A stretch of 64,000 bases of DNA. Origin: Anaeramoeba flamelloides. Taxonomy: Eukaryota; Metamonada; Anaeramoebidae. The notes beneath the pieces are model-generated. The model saw only the letters and a program-made list of their open reading frames with translations. It was not told where the DNA came from and searched no databases. Location: positions 1,178,501-1,242,500 of the forward strand of contig JANTQA010000051.1 in assembly GCA_027625915.1 (NCBI GenBank). Reading direction: 5' to 3'. A program made the position numbers and the translations under genes. Positions 59,592-64,000 of this stretch are shown one piece after another (position 1 is the stretch's first letter; each line of letters starts with the position of its first letter).

Positions 59592-60662
59592 TGATAAGAA
59601 AAAAAAAAAAAAACAATTTGTTTAATAAATGAAACTCTAATTACACTTTATTTTTTTTTTTTTTTTATCTGAAAAAATAAATACAATAATAATTTCGGAT
59701 TTGTATTTTTGAAACATAACATTTTTTAATATTTATTTATTTTAATAGTTTAAAGGAAGTGTTTCTATTTTATATATTAAATATAATATAAATTATTTCA
59801 AAAATATAATAAATTTTATAAAAATTTTTTGCTCTTGATTTTCAATTTCAAATATTGATTCCAAATAATATTTTTTTTTTTTACTTTTCATTTTATATAA
59901 AAGCAATTGATTTATATTTTTGATCTAAACTAAAATTCAAAAAAAAATGAAGCAGTTTAAACAACTAAAACAATAATGAGAATACAATTTCATTAAATTT
60001 GGAAATAATTTTCATTTTTTCTCAAATATTGTTATCATTTTCTGTCGTTTTTCTGTTGGTTTTTGTTTAGTTTATTCAAATTTGTTAATCTGTTGAGTTT
60101 GATCTGGAAAATTTTATTTGAATGGGATAGTAGGTTAAAGTTTGATTCATTTTCAATAGAAAAACTCAAATAAAATTATTTTTCAATATCTAACCAATTG
60201 ATCTATCAATAATTATTAATAAAATTTCAACAAATTTCGAAACCTTTTTTTTGTTGTGTTAAATATATAACTTTGAAGACTTTATATTTTTTATTTTGTT
60301 TTATTATTATTTATTTTTTATATTATGGGTGTTGTTAATTATAGATAATTGATAACACAATAATTAATTAGTAGTTCTAATTTAATATTTATTATCAAAT
60401 TTCTTAAATAATATTTTTTTTTTCAAACATTTTGTATAAGTTGATAATTGAGGTTTTAATATTTAAACACTTAAAATGTTACAAAGAGAATTTTAAAGTG
60501 ACTGAGAATATAACTTCTAATTCAAAGATTTAATAAACAAAGTCTTTAGAACTATTTTAGACTTATTTTAGTTTTCTCAAATAAAGAAGAATCAAAGAAT
60601 CTTTGAAAAAAAGAAAAAAAATTACATAATAAAAAATGATATATATATATATATATATATAT

Positions 60663-62155
60663 CCCTTAGCACCCTAAATTTACCTAAATTTCATCAAGTT
60701 TAAAATAAAAGATTTAAAATGATATTGATGTACTGATATATTTAATTTCTTATTTATCTTTAATCCGGATTTTATTAAAATAAAAAGTCGAAATATTTCA
60801 AAGATAAAGCAGTTATGTAAGGTATTTTTTTTTGAAATTGTAAAAAAAAATAATAATTATTCATTTTTTACATTATTTTTTAAAGATTTTTATTTTTATT
60901 TTAATTTTTAAATCAGAAATTTTATTACAGTAATAGTAATTCAGAACTCAACAGATTGATTTATTAATAACAATAATTAAAAAACGTTGTTAATTTTATG
61001 ATAAAAAAAAAAAATAAATAAATAGATTACTGAAAAAAAATCATTTTGTTTTCAGATAAAATTTCAATAAATATTGATTTAAAAGAAAAATGAAAGATTT
61101 CTTTATGACAAAATTAAAATTTTAATATGAATAATTTTCTAAAACTTATATTTAACTAATAAAAATTACTTGAAAAAAAAAAAAAAAAAAAAATTGTAAA
61201 ATAATTTCTTTTATATATTGGAATTAAACAAATAAAAACTTTTTAAAAGATAAAATACAAAACCCAATTTTTGAAAAAAAAATAAATAATAACTCTTAAA
61301 TATTATTCAAAGATAATAAAATAATCTCCAAAACAAATACTTTTTTGTTTTAAATTATATTATTAATAAAAATTTATATAATATCTTTGAAAATTTGAAT
61401 TTCTCCTTTCTAAATTAATCCATATTTTGTAAAATAAGTTCTGATATATGATCCCTTATTCAATAATATTGTTTATTTTATGTCTATCTTTTACAAAAGT
61501 CAAAAATTAAAAAATAGTAAAAATTAAAAACAAATTAATTATAAATCTGACTCGAACTATTGGCCAAATCATTTAAATTTGAAAAAAAATCTTGTTGAAA
61601 AAGTTTCCATATTTTACTATGAAAAAAATTAATAATTATTTTTTAAAATTTAATTTATATTTTTTTTTATTGACTTTTTATTTCTCTTCAAATATAGATA
61701 TCACTATGGAGTGGTAATCAGCTGATAAAACAAATTTTCCTTGTGATTTCAAAATAACCTTAAAAAATGAATAAGATATTTAACAAGTATTTTAGGCAAT
61801 TTTGGGGTGCAAAGATCCCAAAAAAATTTTTCCAGTAAAGTATGATGTGTTTTAATCATTAAAAATAAGAGGTTTTTGATGTCTAGACAAAACTTTTCAA
61901 AAAAAAAAAAAAAAATTTTTTTTGACAAAATTCGAATGGAAAAATAATAAAATCACAATAACCAAAAAAAATTTTCAAATGTTGAAAAATTTTTTTCATG
62001 TTATTTTTTTATTGTATGTAACTATAAAATTTTTAATTATAAAATTTTCTTTCTAAGATAATTGTTTATCAATTCTATATCTTATAATCGTTTGATAACA
62101 TTTCAAATTAAAATTTTTGTTTGAAATGCTTTTAGTATATTTGGGGTGCTAAGGG
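60663..62155. mobile_element. 1.5-kb TIR element (CCCTTAGCACCC ends)
   Basis: Ends CCCTTAGCACCCTAAATT and (inverted) CCCTTAGCACCCCAAATA, next to ATAT on both sides. It contains no coding frame. Its first part has a mirror copy at the start of the window, so the element was duplicated with the arm. Confidence 0.7.
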
Positions 62156-62224
62156 ATATGAATTGAAAAAAACATTTTAGAAAATATTGATTATTTTTAA
62201 TGGGTGCTTACTTCTTATATGAAA

Positions 62225-62465
62225 ATGATAGATTGATTCATTTCAGTTAAGTTTGGATTGTTTAAGATCTAATCGTTACATGTTTTGCTTGTTTAAGATC
62301 TGATCCAAGCAAATTTATTTAATCTTATAATGATATTTTATCCCTTTTACCTCCTCAAAATACTTAACAAAAACCCAAAAAGAGGAGCAATCCATACAAC
62401 TTAAAAAAGGTCATTTATAAAAAGTAAAAAGTAAATAAAATCAAAAAAAATATTTTTATATTTGA
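62225..62465 (+). repeat. Dispersed repeat, truncated copy 3
   Basis: Matches the last 240 bp of 22,243-23,235 (GATCTGATCC, CTTATAATGATATTTTATCC and AGGAGC through to GTAAAAAGT). It lies downstream of the transporter gene. Confidence 0.7.
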
Positions 62466-62729
62466 TGAAAATAGAATAATTTAAAGATTTTTACGAAAAA
62501 TTAAAAAAAAAAAACATTTAAAGAAGTAATTTAATTATTATTATCTATTATGATTTGGAATTTTTTTTATTATTTTGTAAAGGGAAGGTAAAACAAAAAA
62601 ACAAAAAAAAAAAAAAAAAAAAAAAAATTAAATTAGAATTAGAATTTTTTAAATGAAATTATAATGAGTAACACAAAAATATTTAAATGTATTATATATG
62701 ATAATAGATCAAAATATGATGTATATTAA
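62466..62729. other. Downstream region of transporter gene
   Basis: AT-rich with a long A tract at 62,608-62,628. No feature recognised apart from the probable 3' UTR. Confidence 0.4.
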
Positions 62730-63566
62730 TTACCAACCCATTCCATAGCAAATACCAAAACCAACTGACATTATAACAAACAAACTAACAAAAAGAAACA
62801 GGGAGTCCATTTTTTTAAAAAAATCTTTTGTTTCAAGATATTGTTCACCGTTGTGGTCTTGGATAGCATATGACACGGAATTTGGGAAACTTGAAATTGG
62901 TAACGAGGTTGAGCCTGAAGTCATGACTGTCACTAAAACGGTTAATAAAACCAAATGATTATATTTTAATCCGACTGCTGCAATGACTGGTAAAATGATT
63001 ACAGCGCAGACTGTTGAGCTGATCAGTGAGCCGATTACTGCTGCGAACACCATGAATGCAAGACAGATCACCCAGATGGATTGTCCTTCCACACCATCTC
63101 CAATACCATCAGCAATTAACCTGAGCAATTTTGAACTTTGTACACCATAACCAAGTGCTAATCCTCCACCGATCAATAAAAGTACTGTCCAAGATAGTTT
63201 TCCAAAATCTTGGTTTGATAATAATCCTAATCCAAAAAAGACTACAATTGGAATAAGTGCAGTGATCCCGATATCTCCAACATATTTATCGATGTAACTA
63301 TTCACACACATCAAAAGTACTGTCACAATCGTAGTGCCCAAAATAATATAATGTCTATAGTCCATTTTTGGAAGCTTGGTGATTTTTAAATCAATTTTTT
63401 TGAGTTTGGTTGGGTACATAAATAAAATGATAAAATAAATCGCAACACAGATCAAAAAGGATGATGGAACAGCTACACCCATCCAATTAAGGAACCCAAT
63501 CGATGTTTTATGTTTTGAAACTTCTTGGACAACTTTTAATGCAATTGCATTTTGTGGGGAGGCGAT
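62730..63566 (-). CDS. SLC13/DASS-family transporter (PHO91-like), last exon
   Basis: Sodium- or proton-coupled anion transporter of the plasma or vacuolar membrane. The closest style is the yeast PHO87/PHO90/PHO91 phosphate carriers. The exon starts after an acceptor AG (read on the minus strand) and encodes 278 aa to a TAA. Seen: IASPQNAIAL, which matches the first substrate-binding hairpin; SLISSTVCAVIILPVI, equivalent to the SNT region; and TSGSTSLPISSFPN, matching the second hairpin. At least six hydrophobic segments lie between. The length equals the C-terminal half of the family. The N-terminal half (and any SPX domain) would lie beyond 64,000, as only intron-like sequence is seen at 63,567-64,000. 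The exon is clearly less AT-rich than its surroundings, as expected of a conserved host gene. Phosphate rather than dicarboxylate as substrate is inferred from similarity. Confidence 0.88.
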   Translation of the reverse strand: MASPQNAIALKVVQEVSKHKTSIGFLNWMGVAVPSSFLICVAIYFIILFMYPTKLKKIDLKITKLPKMDYRHYIILGTTIVTVLLMCVNSYIDKYVGDIGITALIPIVVFFGLGLLSNQDFGKLSWTVLLLIGGGLALGYGVQSSKLLRLIADGIGDGVEGQSIWVICLAFMVFAAVIGSLISSTVCAVIILPVIAAVGLKYNHLVLLTVLVTVMTSGSTSLPISSFPNSVSYAIQDHNGEQYLETKDFFKKMDSLFLFVSLFVIMSVGFGICYGMGW

Positions 63567-64000
63567 CTAAAAATAAAAAAAATAAAATAAAAATAAAAAA
63601 AAATAATTAATATTATTAATTTCGAAAGGTTGTTTAAAAAAAAAATGAAATTTTTATTTTTTGAAATTTTTTTTTTGGTTATTTTTTTTTGATTATTTTT
63701 TTGAATGATATTAATTTTTTTTAAAAATAACATTTCAGCAAATTAAAAAAATTGAAAAATAAAAAGTCAATAATGTTGTTAAAAATCTAAAAAAATGAAG
63801 TTGAAAATAAAATGTAAATTCCTCATTGAAACTTGTTGATTGGAGTTTATAGTTAAGATTTAGAGATTAGAATATTTTATAATCCTTTGTTACACTTGAA
63901 CCAAAAAAAAAAAAATTATTATTTCTTCACAACATCAAAATTCTATTAATTCTGAATATTTTTTGATATTTAAATATCTCAAACATTTTGGAATTAATTG
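63567..64000 (-). other. Intron of the transporter gene
   Basis: Starts (on the minus strand) with a good acceptor at the exon edge. Low-complexity T/A sequence to the window end; no further exon seen. Confidence 0.55.

Larger units (their letters stand above)
48592..61010. repeat. Right arm of large inverted segmental duplication
   Basis: Mirror copy of 1-13,743. Insertions found only here are the LINE at 50104-51382, the TTAA element at 51586-52804 and the block at about 57838-58366. At the inner end the homology stops exactly at a TTAA (48592-48595), next to the terminus of a TTAA-type element, so the break in homology is at least partly caused by later transposon traffic. A second mirrored segment further in (14,650-15,215 against 37,345-37,915) may be a continuation of the same palindrome, split by about 10 kb of mobile elements. 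Confidence 0.93.

Noticed and set aside
60636-60662. TA microsatellite (also 22,726-22,745, 26,405-26,430, 37,254-37,270) as a functional element
   Set aside because: Simple repeats expected at this base composition; no further structure.
1-61010. The mirror arms as an assembly artefact
   Set aside because: Private insertions with exact empty sites and scattered substitutions in introns mean that the arms are distinct sequences, though long-read confirmation would still be useful.

Overview
The window is very AT-rich eukaryotic DNA with GT-AG introns, exon-sized islands of clean coding sequence and many transposable elements. An Anaeramoeba-like amoeba is the best guess, because a multi-exon ankyrin plus double-BTB protein and lineage-specific G-alpha proteins are typical of that group. 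The taxon is an inference. It rests on protein style, not on a marker gene.

The main structure is a large inverted segmental duplication. The left arm (about 1-13,743, running off the window) and the right arm (about 48,592-61,010) carry the same two genes in mirror image: a six-exon heterotrimeric G-protein alpha subunit (2263-9912 minus; 53371-59591 plus) and a small secreted cysteine-rich protein (11770-13797 plus; 48755-49350 minus). The G-alpha exons look identical in both arms. The right copy of the secreted gene is broken. Each arm has its own later transposon insertions, and the other arm gives the matching empty site, so insertion ends and target duplications can be read directly.

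Between the arms lies a spacer of about 35 kb. It holds one long plus-strand gene (18702-34100, nine exons, about 688 aa) for an ankyrin-repeat/BTB protein, with most ankyrin exons equal to one repeat. Two of its introns are swollen by LINEs, hairpin elements and MITEs. A short two-helix membrane exon occurs twice in mirror image (14785-15113 plus; 37456-37784 minus).

The 34.3-47.2 kb stretch is a nest of mobile elements. A family with ends GAGGTTTTGATGATAAC carries arrays of the octamer ATCGCGAT. It has a 1.4-kb copy (34327-35749) and an 8.9-kb copy (38288-47195). The larger copy contains a 4-kb foldback element (38381-42356) with gene-like sequence in its arms, palindromic MITEs in that element's loop, and a complete-length but decayed LINE (43352-47020). 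The right edge of the window holds the last exon of an SLC13/PHO91-like transporter (62730-63566 minus).

Beyond these host genes and the gene-like segment in the foldback arms, I found no coding sequence I could support. Most other open frames are low-complexity or are LINE fragments. No rRNA, complete tRNA or CRISPR array was seen.
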